A stretch of 43,717 nucleotides of DNA from Pelagibacterales bacterium SAG-MED22 (GTDB lineage Bacteria > Pseudomonadota > Alphaproteobacteria > Pelagibacterales > Pelagibacteraceae): contig JACWDT010000009.1 of the NCBI GenBank assembly GCA_014653985.1, forward strand, positions 1 through 43,717, written 5' to 3'. Positions 16,572 through 24,722 of the stretch are shown here, one piece after another. Made by a program: the position numbers and the translations under genes. How positions within the stretch are numbered: the stretch's first letter is position 1; each line of letters opens with the position of its first letter. Under the pieces are notes generated by a model. The model did no database searches. It had not been told where the DNA came from and worked only from the letters and a program-made list of their open reading frames with translations.

Positions 16572-16841
16572 TTAGTCAGAGCAAATGCTCATTACTGTCG
16601 TTTCTTGTTTGTGTCCTGATTGTTCAATTACTTTAGCATTTTCAGGATTTTGCATAAATTTTTGCATTGTATCTGCTGCAGGTGTTTCCATTACGATATG
16701 TACTTTATTTGTATTTTCTATTTCATTTCCAACATAAATTGTCTTAATTCCTGCGGCTTCTCTTGCATTAGAATGTTGGTCAAACATTTTTTTCCAATGA
16801 ACCCAATCATTAACCTCAAAGTTACCAATAATTTTTACCAT
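16572..16841 (-). CDS. Small hypothetical protein, possibly DUF3764-like
   Basis: 89 residues from the ATG at 16841 (MVKIIGNFEVNDWVHWKKMFD). This ATG overlaps the cupin stop as TAATG, which I prefer over an in-frame TTG four codons upstream inside the cupin gene. The body, AGIKTIYVGNEIENTNKVHIVMETP and KFMQNPENAKVIEQSGHKQETT, has a strand/helix order similar to DUF3764 and ABM-like barrels. The SGH motif near the end looks conserved. Function unknown. The family assignment is a weak recollection. Confidence 0.6.
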   Translation of the reverse strand: MVKIIGNFEVNDWVHWKKMFDQHSNAREAAGIKTIYVGNEIENTNKVHIVMETPAADTMQKFMQNPENAKVIEQSGHKQETTVMSICSD

Positions 16842-17191
16842 TATTCGCCCCAAACTCCTGCAAATTCGTATGCTTCAACAGGTTCGTCACCAACAACCCA
16901 AGCGTCATGGCCCGGCTTGACAGAATAAGAATCTCCAGCAGTATAACTAATCTCTGTTCCATCATCATGTTTTGCAAAAACAGTGCCTTTGGTGATTATT
17001 CCTATATGATTTGCCTGACAACTATCAGTTCCAATATGTGGCTTAACATCTGTGGACCATCTCCACCCTGGTTTTAAATGTAATCTGACTACCCTTTGAC
17101 CACCAACTTTAACTGCCTCTATTTTAGCGTTATTAAACTTATCAACCACTTCATCTGCTTTATCAAAAGTTTTGACTTCTATACTGCTCAT
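16841..17191 (-). CDS. Cupin-domain protein
   Basis: 116-residue single-cupin protein. The core reads LHLKPGWRWSTDVKP, GTDSCQANHIGIITKG, DGTEISYTAGDSYSVKPGHDAWVVGDEP and ends in a short strand. Candidate metal ligands are H/C/H within PHIGTDSCQANH and the later PGHDAW histidine; the usual glutamate of motif 1 is not obvious. Related cupins are common conserved hypotheticals, and no reaction can be assigned. It has the strongest SD of the run (AAGGAGGAGATAT), suggesting high expression. Confidence 0.83.
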   Translation of the reverse strand: MSSIEVKTFDKADEVVDKFNNAKIEAVKVGGQRVVRLHLKPGWRWSTDVKPHIGTDSCQANHIGIITKGTVFAKHDDGTEISYTAGDSYSVKPGHDAWVVGDEPVEAYEFAGVWGE

Positions 17192-17219
17192 ATATATCTC
17201 CTCCTTTTATTAATTACTG

Positions 17220-17546
17220 CTATGATAATTTTGTAGCTCCAGTTTCTAATTCTATAATTTTGCCATCTTTAAATTTCCAGCAACACATTAAAGCTTCTTT
17301 GTTTCCATCCTCGGCATAAGTAACAATAGAATGATCAAAACCTATTTCATCGTTTTCATATAAAATTCTATATTTATCAACTTTCATGAAACCTTTATTA
17401 ATTGCCTCAATCATTCCTGTTTTTCCACTTTCAGTATAAGTTCCTTGAAGATGAGAATACCTCTTATAATCATCATGAATTATCTCAGCTGCTGCCGCAC
17501 CATCTTTTTCCATGATGACTTTATTTAGTTTTTCTAAAATTGACAT
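17220..17546 (-). CDS. NTF2-like (SnoaL-type) small protein, copy 1
   Basis: 108 residues. The N-terminal helix MSILEKLNKVIMEKDGAAAAEIIHDDYKRY is followed by strands with YENDEIGFDHSIVTY and a final CCWKFKDGKIIELETGATKL. It is paralogous to the protein at 14269-14589, about 3 kb downstream in the same run. The fold is a cone-shaped barrel that commonly holds a small hydrophobic ligand; some members are isomerases or hydrolases, many only bind. Which applies here is unknown. SD is weak (AAAGAAC). Confidence 0.78.
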   Translation of the reverse strand: MSILEKLNKVIMEKDGAAAAEIIHDDYKRYSHLQGTYTESGKTGMIEAINKGFMKVDKYRILYENDEIGFDHSIVTYAEDGNKEALMCCWKFKDGKIIELETGATKLS

Positions 17547-17554
17547 ATTGTTCT

Positions 17555-17938
17555 TTACTTCTTCATTGCATTGAACATGCTTAGTGTATCATCAAAGGTC
17601 ATCATAACTTTAGTTTTCCCCTCGTCACTTACTTCAAAATAGTGACCAAACATAGTATCCATGTTATCCGCAGTTGCATGAACTCTTGCGAATACTTTAT
17701 TACCTTCACTTATCATATCTAAAACTTTTAAATGGAAATTTGGCCAAGTAGCTGGGATTTTGGACATTGCAGCCATCATAGCTTGTTTTCCTTTGTGAAC
17801 TCCAGAAAGTGGATGTACACCTTCTTTGCCTGGAAATGTCCAAACGACTTCATCATCGATTATATCTTTAAAAAATGTTTCCATATCTCCTGAACCAAAT
17901 AGTTCATATGCTTTTTTAGTTTGTTCTTTTGCGTCCAT
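17555..17938 (-). CDS. SnoaL-like NTF2-superfamily protein, first gene of the run
   Basis: 127 residues: MDAKEQTKKAYELFGSGDMETFFKDIIDDEVVWTFPG, then HPLSGVHKGKQAMMAAM, then strands with VFARVHATADNMDT and FDDTLSMFNA. This is the standard SnoaL_2 order (helices, D-x-V-W-x-FPG, GxxxGK). It differs from the two shorter NTF2-like copies downstream. SD AAAGGA precedes the ATG. Being first in a long minus-strand run, its upstream region (17939-18130) should carry the operon promoter. Confidence 0.8.
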   Translation of the reverse strand: MDAKEQTKKAYELFGSGDMETFFKDIIDDEVVWTFPGKEGVHPLSGVHKGKQAMMAAMSKIPATWPNFHLKVLDMISEGNKVFARVHATADNMDTMFGHYFEVSDEGKTKVMMTFDDTLSMFNAMKK

Positions 17939-18130
17939 AGTTATCCTTTAATTTTTTTTATTATCAAAATTATTCTATTTTTAGGTTAACACTGTTACAC
18001 ATTCATTAAAACGTCATGCGTCAAATGTGTATATTAAATATGCAAAAACTTCATCAACTCACAATTGAAATTTGATTTATTTTCGCAAAAAATAAAGTGT
18101 ATTTAAAACCTATCTTTGATATTGTTAAAC
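17939..18130. promoter_or_regulatory. Divergent intergenic region upstream of the small-protein run
   Basis: 192 nt between two divergent genes. It holds a direct repeat (GTTAACAC 17985-17992 and TGTTACAC 17993-18000) and a second one (CGTCA 18012-18016 and CGTCA 18019-18023), which may be regulator sites. A possible minus-strand -10, TAGAAT (complement of 17972-17977), has no convincing -35. No known riboswitch was recognised. Confidence 0.3.
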
Positions 18131-18547
18131 ATGGTTGAAAAATTTAATGGAATTTTTTATTTAATTCTTTTTTTAATTCATTTTATAGGCTTTGCTTACT
18201 ATGGATTTAGATGTGTTTTCCAAACTCAATCTTTTTTAAATCAATATGGCATGGACGCTACAGGTGCCGGTGTAGTTAGATTTTTTGGATCTATTTTTAT
18301 TGGCTCAACCTTAATGGCAATCTATGTCGGCTTTATAAGACCTAACGGCTTGGAAGCTACTTGGGGTTTCTTTAATGTAATTTTCTTGCAAAACCTATGT
18401 GCATTTATAGTTGGTTTCTATAGTACCAAAATAAATAAACTTGGACATACAGATAAAACTTCAGATGAAGCAATTTATGCTCCGTTAGTTCTTACAATAT
18501 TAAGTGGTGTTCTTTGCTACGGATTAGCTGATAAAATTTATGTTTAG
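18131..18547 (+). CDS. Four-helix membrane protein of unknown function
   Basis: 138 residues from the ATG at 18131; an in-frame TTG at 18116 would add five residues and is less likely. Hydrophobic helices lie near residues 7-27, 45-67, 77-95 and 112-132. The segment FFGSIFIGSTLMAIYVG and the overall length recall DUF4345-type proteins, but the match is weak. It is transcribed away from the small-protein run and shares its upstream region, so it might be co-regulated. Its stop overlaps that of cysK by 3 nt in convergent orientation. Confidence 0.65.
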   Translation: MVEKFNGIFYLILFLIHFIGFAYYGFRCVFQTQSFLNQYGMDATGAGVVRFFGSIFIGSTLMAIYVGFIRPNGLEATWGFFNVIFLQNLCAFIVGFYSTKINKLGHTDKTSDEAIYAPLVLTILSGVLCYGLADKIYV

Positions 18548-19545
18548 AACCAAATAGGTATTGGTAGTCCTTTTTCTTCTAAGAACTTTTTATTGAACAT
18601 TTTAGTAGCGTATTTATCACTTCTGTCACAAAGAATAGTAACAATTGTTTTTCCTGGTCCTAATTCTTTACCCATTCTAATAGCTCCTGCAATATTAATC
18701 CCACAGCTAGTTCCTAAGCTTAATCCTTCATTTTGAATTAAATCATAGAGAATTGGTAATGCCTCTTTGTCATCAATTGAATAAGCATCGTCAATTTTAG
18801 CATCTTTAAAATTTGCTGTTATCCTACTAGATCCAATTCCCTCAGTTATAGAGCCACCTTCAGATTTTAATTCTCCATTTTTTATATAATTGTAAAGAGC
18901 AGAGCCTTTTGGATCAGATAAATGAATTTTTATATCTTTATTTTTTTCTTTAAGAGCATTACTAACCCCTGAAATAGTTCCACCGGTACCTGAAGAACAC
19001 ACAAATCCATCAACTTTACCTTCGGTTTGATCCCAAATTTCTTTGCCCGTTCCTTCATAATGGCCTTTTGCGTTTGCAGTGTTATCAAATTGGTTAGCCC
19101 AAATTACTCCATTATTATTTGTCGGTCTAAGTTCATCAGCTAGCCTTGCTGCGACTTTAACAAAGTTGTTATCATCTTTGTAAGGTTTAGCTGGAACTAA
19201 TTTTAATTCTGCACCAAGGTTTTTAAGAATATCTTTTTTTTCTTGGGTTTGATTATCATTCATTACAATGATTGTTTTATATCCTAATGAATTTCCTAAT
19301 AGACCCAGTCCAATTCCAGTATTTCCTGCAGTGCCTTCTACAACTGTTCCACCTTTAGCAATTAATTTTTTCTCTTGGGCATCTTTAATTAAAGCAAGGG
19401 CCGCTCTATCTTTGACAGAACCTCCAGGATTTAAAAACTCAGCTTTTCCAAAAATATTACAACCAGTTATTTCTGATGCAGCTCTTAATTTTATTAAAGG
19501 AGTATTTCCAATCCCTGAAATAAAATCATTTTGAATATCATTCAT
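18544..19545 (-). CDS. cysK: Cysteine synthase (O-acetylserine sulfhydrylase)
   Basis: PLP enzyme of 333 residues that joins sulfide to O-acetylserine. The PLP lysine is in NPGGSVKDRAAL. The substrate loop EGTAGNTGIGL and the phosphate-binding loop SSGTGGTISG are intact, and the end carries TILCDRS. The length and C-terminal extension (FLEEKGLPIPIWF) are those of a common alphaproteobacterial CysK-like group. The start overlaps the cysE stop by TAATG, so CysE and CysK are translated together, as suits partners of the cysteine synthase pathway. Confidence 0.93.
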   Translation of the reverse strand: MNDIQNDFISGIGNTPLIKLRAASEITGCNIFGKAEFLNPGGSVKDRAALALIKDAQEKKLIAKGGTVVEGTAGNTGIGLGLLGNSLGYKTIIVMNDNQTQEKKDILKNLGAELKLVPAKPYKDDNNFVKVAARLADELRPTNNNGVIWANQFDNTANAKGHYEGTGKEIWDQTEGKVDGFVCSSGTGGTISGVSNALKEKNKDIKIHLSDPKGSALYNYIKNGELKSEGGSITEGIGSSRITANFKDAKIDDAYSIDDKEALPILYDLIQNEGLSLGTSCGINIAGAIRMGKELGPGKTIVTILCDRSDKYATKMFNKKFLEEKGLPIPIWF

Positions 19546-20123
19546 TATTCTGATTTTTTATCACTATCAGGGGTAATACCATAAGGTTTAAATTCATTAT
19601 CAGCGAGACCAACATTTTTAGCAGGTATACCAACCATCACAGCTTTTTCTGGAACATCTTTTGTAATAACAGCATTTGCTCCAATTTTTGCACAACATCC
19701 AACAGTCACTGGACCTAATACTTGAGCACCTGAACCTATAACAACTTCATTTTCAATTGTTGGATGACGTTTAACATTTCTTTGATTATCTGAATTTATA
19801 GATGGAGCTATTCCTCCTAAAGTTACCATATGATAAATTGTGACGTTATCTCCAACTTCAGAGGTTTCTCCAATAACAACTCCCATCCCATGATCAATAA
19901 ATAAATTTTTTCCTATTTTTGCTTTAGGATGAATTTCAATTCCAGTTAGGAATCTTGAAAATTGTGAAATGATTCTTGCAATCAAATCAAATTTTGCAGT
20001 ACTAAAAAAATTAGCTAGCCTATGAAAAAAAACTGCCTTCACACCTGGATAAGTTAAAATTAAACTTAATTTTGATTTAGCCGCAGGATCTCGGTCAATT
20101 ATTGATTGTAAAAAGTCATTCAT
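19545..20123 (-). CDS. cysE: Serine O-acetyltransferase
   Basis: 192-residue short-form (EpsC-like) serine acetyltransferase. It has an N-terminal helical part with [26 protein letters not shown] and a left-handed beta-helix of hexapeptide repeats containing [28 protein letters not shown], with the catalytic histidines DHG and YHMVTLGG. It makes O-acetylserine for the adjoining CysK. It overlaps cysK by one base and stands 68 nt from the divergent VOC gene, so that gap should hold the promoters. Confidence 0.94.
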   Translation of the reverse strand: MNDFLQSIIDRDPAAKSKLSLILTYPGVKAVFFHRLANFFSTAKFDLIARIISQFSRFLTGIEIHPKAKIGKNLFIDHGMGVVIGETSEVGDNVTIYHMVTLGGIAPSINSDNQRNVKRHPTIENEVVIGSGAQVLGPVTVGCCAKIGANAVITKDVPEKAVMVGIPAKNVGLADNEFKPYGITPDSDKKSE

Positions 20124-20191
20124 ATTTATGCTAGTTGAATTTAAAATTACAAGTTATATAGTGATTAAATTCATTAATTAAAGGATGATTT

Positions 20192-20602
20192 ATGTATAAA
20201 AACACTAACTGTTTTCACCTGGCAATTCCATGTGGAGATTTAGAGATAGCGAAAAAATTTTACAGTGAAACTTTAGGATGTAGATTAGATAATTCAGCTC
20301 AGGAATGGGCAGATGTTGATTTTTGGGGAAATGAATTAACTCTTCACAAAAGTGAGCACAAATTAGATAGTGAAAGACATGATGTAGATATGGGCAATGT
20401 TTCCGTTCCTCATTTTGGAGTACATTTATCCAGAAAAGATTTTGATAGTTTAAAACAAAGATTAAAAGATAGTGGAACAAAATATTATGACGAACCTTAT
20501 TTGAGATTTAAGGGGACAAAATATGAGCAAGAAACTTTCTTTGTTAAAGATCCAAACGAAAATATTTTAGAAATTAAGACACTCACAGCAAATTCAGAAT
20601 AA
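20192..20602 (+). CDS. VOC-superfamily (glyoxalase/dioxygenase-like) protein
   Basis: 136-residue vicinal-oxygen-chelate protein. It starts with FHLAIPCGDLEIAKKFYSETLGC and contains VPHFGVHL, then PYLRFKGTKYEQETFFVKDPNENILEIKT. Putative metal ligands are the first histidine (FHLA), the histidine of VPHFG and the glutamate of LEIK. The subgroup is widespread in bacteria without a defined reaction. SD AAAGGATGATT. A regulator and a LysE exporter follow on the same strand within 10 nt each. Confidence 0.85.
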   Translation: MYKNTNCFHLAIPCGDLEIAKKFYSETLGCRLDNSAQEWADVDFWGNELTLHKSEHKLDSERHDVDMGNVSVPHFGVHLSRKDFDSLKQRLKDSGTKYYDEPYLRFKGTKYEQETFFVKDPNENILEIKTLTANSE

Positions 20603-20611
20603 TTTTTTTTG

Positions 20612-21088
20612 ATGAAAAAAAATCTGGATTCTTACGCTGAAACCTTGTTTCATCTGATTAACTTTAGAAGTAGACAGTTTAGAGATTCAAGATCAATGAT
20701 CGGTATTGATTATGAATCGTTTATAATCCTTTCTACAGTTGGTGCTCACCATTTAGCTCACAACACCAAACAAGGAAGCAACTGGGATAGTGTGTGGGAA
20801 GCAACCAGACAAGAACATGTTGGAGAATTTTATAGTAAAAAAAAATTAACAATTTTTGCTGTTGCTCATTTACTCGATATACCAAAAGAAACTGTTAGAA
20901 GAAAAGTTGAAATGTTAAAAAAGAAGAAATTCATTTCTTATACTTCTCAATTAGGTTTATTACCTTCCGATAAAATCGAGGATATTATGAAACCTTTTGC
21001 AAAGAGGGAGCTTTTATCACTTGCAAAATTTTTACAAGCCTTAAAAAAACATAAAGCCTTAGATGAACTGTTAAACTTAAAAGAATAG
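20612..21088 (+). CDS. HTH transcriptional regulator, single-domain form
   Basis: 158 residues from the ATG at 20612 (an in-frame TTG lies directly before it). A winged-HTH-like segment is at about residues 79-108 (LTIFAVAHLLDIPKETVRRKVEMLKKKKFI). The same I-P-K-E-(T/S)-V-R-R-K pattern occurs in the regulator at 25706-26710, so the two belong together; neither fits a named family I can identify with certainty. The N-terminal part has FIILSTVGAHHLA and a Trp-rich stretch. Adjacent genes are a VOC protein and a LysE exporter, which it may control. Confidence 0.7.
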   Translation: MKKNLDSYAETLFHLINFRSRQFRDSRSMIGIDYESFIILSTVGAHHLAHNTKQGSNWDSVWEATRQEHVGEFYSKKKLTIFAVAHLLDIPKETVRRKVEMLKKKKFISYTSQLGLLPSDKIEDIMKPFAKRELLSLAKFLQALKKHKALDELLNLKE

Positions 21089-21096
21089 TAAATAAT

Positions 21097-21702
21097 TTGG
21101 AATTTCTATTATTAGGTTTTTTTACCAGCCTGAGTTTAATTTTAGCTATTGGAGCTCAAAATATTTTTGTAATAGAGCAGGGCTTAAAAAAACAATTTAC
21201 GTTTACAGTTTGCTTAATTTGCTCAATTTCAGACTGTTTTCTTATATTTGTTGGTATTTTTTTATTTTATTATTTTAATCAATATTTTACTTCAACAATT
21301 GAACTAATCTTTAATATTATTTTACTTTTATTCTTAATTTACTTTATTTACTCAAAAATTAAATCAGGTAGCCAAAAAATTAACTTTAATAAAAATTATA
21401 AGAAAACATCCTTAGTAAGTATAATTTTTAAAACTTTAGGATTTACCTATTTAAATCCTCACGTATATTCAGATACTGTTTTTTTTTTAGGGAATTTTTC
21501 TAAAAACTTTTTATTAACTGATAAAATAATATTTGGAATTGGAGCTTCATTCGCTTCTTTTTTATTTTTCTTTTTTATTGGTTACCTGTCAAAATTTTTT
21601 TCTAAATACGCCGATAATTTAAAAATATGGAAAATAATCAACTTATTTATAATTATTTTTATGAGTGGTTTAGCAGTTTATGTATTGCTAGATATTATCT
21701 AG
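21097..21702 (+). CDS. LysE/RhtB-family exporter
   Basis: 201-residue, six-helix exporter. The N-terminal part reads LGFFTSLSLILAIGAQNIFVIEQGL, closely following LysE/ArgO (IGAQNAFV), and a second conserved stretch is TYLNPHVYSDTV. Known members export basic amino acids or homoserine-type metabolites. The start is TTG at 21097, because the conserved N terminus begins there and no ATG precedes it. The 8-nt gap from the HTH gene suggests an operon of regulator and exporter. Confidence 0.85.
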   Translation: MEFLLLGFFTSLSLILAIGAQNIFVIEQGLKKQFTFTVCLICSISDCFLIFVGIFLFYYFNQYFTSTIELIFNIILLLFLIYFIYSKIKSGSQKINFNKNYKKTSLVSIIFKTLGFTYLNPHVYSDTVFFLGNFSKNFLLTDKIIFGIGASFASFLFFFFIGYLSKFFSKYADNLKIWKIINLFIIIFMSGLAVYVLLDII

Positions 21703-21890
21703 ACAGCACAGCTCATATCTTGACCACAGCACAATGGTGATTTAATTTTACCATGATCATCAGGGCATTTAGATATTTGAACCTGACTACCATCGTCTAA
21801 TTTTAGCATGTCATCAACTAATGGTTTGTCACATTTTCCACAAGTAGCATTCACAGACATACCACACTTTGAACATTCGTAAGTTGCCAT
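21699..21890 (-). CDS. Zinc-ribbon small protein
   Basis: 63 residues from the ATG at 21890 (MATYECSKCGMSV), preceded by SD AAGGA; an upstream in-frame start would lie ahead of this SD. Cysteines occur as CSKC, CGKC, one single C (ISKCPDD), a CC pair (PLCCG) and one near the end, enough for one or two zinc sites. Small proteins of this kind are conserved hypotheticals in marine alphaproteobacteria, with no known role. It overlaps the LysE stop by 4 nt in convergent orientation. Confidence 0.75.
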   Translation of the reverse strand: MATYECSKCGMSVNATCGKCDKPLVDDMLKLDDGSQVQISKCPDDHGKIKSPLCCGQDMSCAV

Positions 21891-22034
21891 AAGATTTTCC
21901 TTAATAATCATTATACATTTATTTTTTATAAACTAGCATCAATTTTTCTATTAATTAAGGATCGTTTTTGTCACTTTTTAGATTGTGGCATAACTAATCA
22001 TTGAATTATCTATTAATTTTAATACTTATTTTTA

Positions 22035-22496
22035 ATGAGCAACAAAAGAAGTTTTATTAAACTATTTGGTTTATCCTTGTTAACATATGTAATTGCTCCT
22101 TATAAGTTTGCTTTTTCAGAAGTTAAAAAAATTATCAACAAAAATTTAACCAAAAAACAAAAAGAAATCATGTTTAATGGGGGAACGGAGAGACCCTTTA
22201 CAAGTAAATTGTTAAAAGAAGATAGGAAAGGGTTTTATCACTGTGCAAACTGTGGGGCTAAATTATTTTCTTCAGAGGCAAAATTTGACAGTGGAACAGG
22301 TTGGCCTTCTTTCTCTGAAGCTTTACCGGGAGCCTTTAAAACTAAAATAGATTATTCTTTTGGTATGAGAAGAATGGAATATCACTGTGCAAATTGTGGT
22401 GTTCACCATGGACATGTTTTTCTTGATGGCCCAACTGCTACTGGGAAAAGATTTTGTAGTAATGGTTTGTGCTTGTTGTTTGTTCCAGAAACTTAA
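22035..22496 (+). CDS. msrB: Peptide-methionine (R)-S-oxide reductase MsrB with N-terminal signal/anchor
   Basis: 153 residues. Zinc CxxC pairs are in YHCANCGAKLF and YHCANCGVHHGH; the fold signature DSGTGWPSF and the catalytic cysteine in GKRFCSNGLC are present. A second cysteine follows five residues later (GLCLL) and may act in resolution. Residues 1-28 (basic start, then FIKLFGLSLLTYVIA) look like a signal peptide or membrane anchor, so it probably repairs methionine sulfoxide in the periplasm. No neighbouring reductant gene is present; CcdA at 10905 could supply electrons. Confidence 0.92.
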   Translation: MSNKRSFIKLFGLSLLTYVIAPYKFAFSEVKKIINKNLTKKQKEIMFNGGTERPFTSKLLKEDRKGFYHCANCGAKLFSSEAKFDSGTGWPSFSEALPGAFKTKIDYSFGMRRMEYHCANCGVHHGHVFLDGPTATGKRFCSNGLCLLFVPET

Positions 22497-22498
22497 AA

Positions 22499-23785
22499 TT
22501 ATTTTGAAAACCCGTATTTTTTTAGTCTAACATCTCCAGTTCGTGCATGTGCTTCCATGCCTTCGTATCTGGAAATTCTTGCAGCAGCTGCACCTACTAA
22601 TTCTGTAGAATTTTTTGTCATTCTTTGAAAACTCAAAGTTTTAATAAATTTTCCAACAAATAAACCGCCGGTATATCTTCCAGCTCCTTTGGTTGGTAAT
22701 ATGTGGTTTGTTCCTGAACATTTATCTCCATAAGCAACGGTAGTTTCTTCTCCAACAAACAATGACCCGTAGTTGGTTAGTCTTTCATGAAACCATTTTA
22801 AATTTTCTGTTTGAACTTCTAAATGTTCTGGTGCGTACTCATCACTAATTTTTACCATTTCCTCGTCGGTATCACATAAAATTACTTCTCCATAATCTCT
22901 CCAAGCAGCATCTGCACTTTGCCTTGGAACTTCGGGAAGTTCGTCAATTAATTCTGGAACTCTTTTCATAACTTTTTCTGCAAGTTCTTTACTAGTTGTA
23001 TATAACCAACAAGGTGAATTATAGCCGTGTTCAGCTTGGCCAACTAAATCAACTGCTACAATTTCTGGATCTGCTTTAGCATCAGCAATAATTCCAATTT
23101 CAGTTGGTCCAGCAAACAAATCAATACCCACCTTTCCAAACAAAATTCTTTTCGCTTCAGCTACAAATTGATTTCCTGGTCCTACAATAATATCCGCAGG
23201 GGGGTTATTAAATAATCCATTTGTCATTGCTGCAATTGCTGGAACACCACCAAGATTTAAAATCACATCTGCTCCACATAAATCAGCGGTATAAACAATT
23301 GTTGGGTGAGCGCCGATACCTTCTTTAGGAGGACTGCATGCAATAATATTTTTAACTCCAGCAACTTTAGCAGTGGTAACACTCATCACTGCAGAAGCTA
23401 TGTGAGCATACCTTCCACCAGGAATATAACAACCAGCTGTATTTACAGGTATCAATTTTTGGCCAGCAAATAAGCCGTCTGATAATTCAACTTCAAAATC
23501 CTGACCATAGTTTTTTAATTGCGCTTCTGCAAATTTTCGAACTCGATCAAATGAAAATTGAATATCATCTTTTGTTTTTTGATCTAAAGATTTTTTAATT
23601 TCTTCAATTCTTTCTTTAGAAACAACAATTTCACCATCGTATTTGTCAAATTTTTTAGTTAAATCAATACAGCCTTTTTCTTTAGTTGTATCTAAATTTT
23701 TTAAGAGATCCTGAACTATACCTGTAGTTTTAGTATCATCTGTTGATGAAGTCTTTGGTGATTTTTTTAAATATGTAATTGTCAT
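22499..23785 (-). CDS. HisD-family alcohol dehydrogenase, sulfopropanediol 3-dehydrogenase (HpsN)-like
   Basis: 428-residue zinc enzyme of the histidinol dehydrogenase family. Predicted zinc ligands are Q250, H253 (GQAEHGYNSP), D354 (GDKCSGTNH) and H413 (AHART); the catalytic E320-H321 is in PEHLE. Several stretches differ from true HisD and match the HpsN-type group as I recall it: CYIPGGRYAHIASA, ADLCGAD, VGPGNQFVAEAKRILFG, AEHGYNSP and SGTNHILPT. HpsN oxidises 2,3-dihydroxypropane-1-sulfonate to sulfolactate. The neighbouring phosphotransacetylase and taurine genes support a sulfonate role. Histidinol dehydrogenase remains the alternative. Confidence 0.6.
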   Translation of the reverse strand: MTITYLKKSPKTSSTDDTKTTGIVQDLLKNLDTTKEKGCIDLTKKFDKYDGEIVVSKERIEEIKKSLDQKTKDDIQFSFDRVRKFAEAQLKNYGQDFEVELSDGLFAGQKLIPVNTAGCYIPGGRYAHIASAVMSVTTAKVAGVKNIIACSPPKEGIGAHPTIVYTADLCGADVILNLGGVPAIAAMTNGLFNNPPADIIVGPGNQFVAEAKRILFGKVGIDLFAGPTEIGIIADAKADPEIVAVDLVGQAEHGYNSPCWLYTTSKELAEKVMKRVPELIDELPEVPRQSADAAWRDYGEVILCDTDEEMVKISDEYAPEHLEVQTENLKWFHERLTNYGSLFVGEETTVAYGDKCSGTNHILPTKGAGRYTGGLFVGKFIKTLSFQRMTKNSTELVGAAAARISRYEGMEAHARTGDVRLKKYGFSK

Positions 23786-23810
23786 TTATTTTAAGCCTTT
23801 TATATTATCT

Positions 23811-24722
23811 TTAATCTAAAGCAACCACTGCAGCAGCAATAGAAGCCAATCTTGCTGGAGCTTCATCAGATCTACTTGTGATAACAACTGGAACTTTGCC
23901 ACCAATTACAACACCAGCAGCACAAGCACCCATAAAATAGATCATCATTTTTACTAAAGCATTTCCTGCTTCAACACTAGGGACTAACAATACATCTGCT
24001 TCTCCTGCTACTGAATTTTTTATACCTTTTATACTTGCTGATTTCTTTGAGATACTGTTATCAAAAGCTAGAGGGCCAAATACATCCGCATTTAAATTTT
24101 CTTTTTCTGCTAATTTTGTGAGTTCTGCTGCCTCTAATGAAGTAGGTACACTCTCAATTACTTCCTCTGTTGCTGATAATATAGATACTTTAGGTCGAGA
24201 AATACCAATTCTGTGAGAGAAGTCTACGACGTTCTTAAGAATGTGCATTTTTGTTTTAATATTAGGCAATACATTTAAGGCACCATCTGTAATAATTAAT
24301 GGTGCATCTTCTTTTTCAATAGTCATGTGCCATATATGACTTAATCGAGTTTTACCCATTAAATTATATTCACGCTTTAATACTTCTTTCATTAAAATGT
24401 CAGTATGAATATGACCTTTAACAATAATCTTTACTTTATCCTCACTTGCTAGTTTGGCTGCTATAGGAGCTGTATTGTTTTCTACAGGTTCATCAATAAT
24501 TTCATATTTAGAAATATCCCATTTTAAATCTTCAGCACATTTTTGAATTTCTTTTTTATCTCCTATAAAAATTGGTTCTATTAAATTTTCTTTAACTGCG
24601 TCTTGAACAGAAAGCATTGGTAGGGGCATGCCTGCATTTACAACTGCTGCTTTAACACCTTTTTTTTTATGGGCTACATCTAGCAGATTATTAGGACAGA
24701 CAATTTCTTTATTAGAAAGCAT
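23811..24722 (-). CDS. Phosphate acetyl/butyryltransferase
   Basis: 303-residue phosphotransacylase of the Pta/Ptb family. Typical segments are VKAAVVNAGMPLPMLSVQDAV near the start, VKGHIHTDILMKEVL, PLIITDGALNVLP, ADVFGPLAFDNSIS, ADVLLVPSVEAGNAL and GGKVPVVITSRSDEA. It interconverts acyl-CoA and acyl phosphate. In sulfonate degradation Pta recovers the acetyl phosphate made by sulfoacetaldehyde acetyltransferase (Xsc); no xsc is in the window. It lies 25 nt upstream of the HpsN-like gene on the same strand, so they are probably co-transcribed. Confidence 0.88.
   Translation of the reverse strand: MLSNKEIVCPNNLLDVAHKKKGVKAAVVNAGMPLPMLSVQDAVKENLIEPIFIGDKKEIQKCAEDLKWDISKYEIIDEPVENNTAPIAAKLASEDKVKIIVKGHIHTDILMKEVLKREYNLMGKTRLSHIWHMTIEKEDAPLIITDGALNVLPNIKTKMHILKNVVDFSHRIGISRPKVSILSATEEVIESVPTSLEAAELTKLAEKENLNADVFGPLAFDNSISKKSASIKGIKNSVAGEADVLLVPSVEAGNALVKMMIYFMGACAAGVVIGGKVPVVITSRSDEAPARLASIAAAVVALD

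Noticed and set aside
16841..16853. TTG at 16853 as start of the DUF3764-like gene
   Set aside because: It lies inside the cupin gene, while an ATG overlapping the cupin stop as TAATG is available four codons later.
17939..18130. Riboswitch in the longest divergent gap
   Set aside because: No glycine, SAM, speF or other known aptamer core could be recognised; only short direct repeats are present.
22499..23785. Calling this gene hisD for histidine biosynthesis
   Set aside because: Zinc and catalytic residues fit both, but the neighbours (Pta, taurine genes) and several sequence stretches favour the HpsN-like group; kept only as an alternative.
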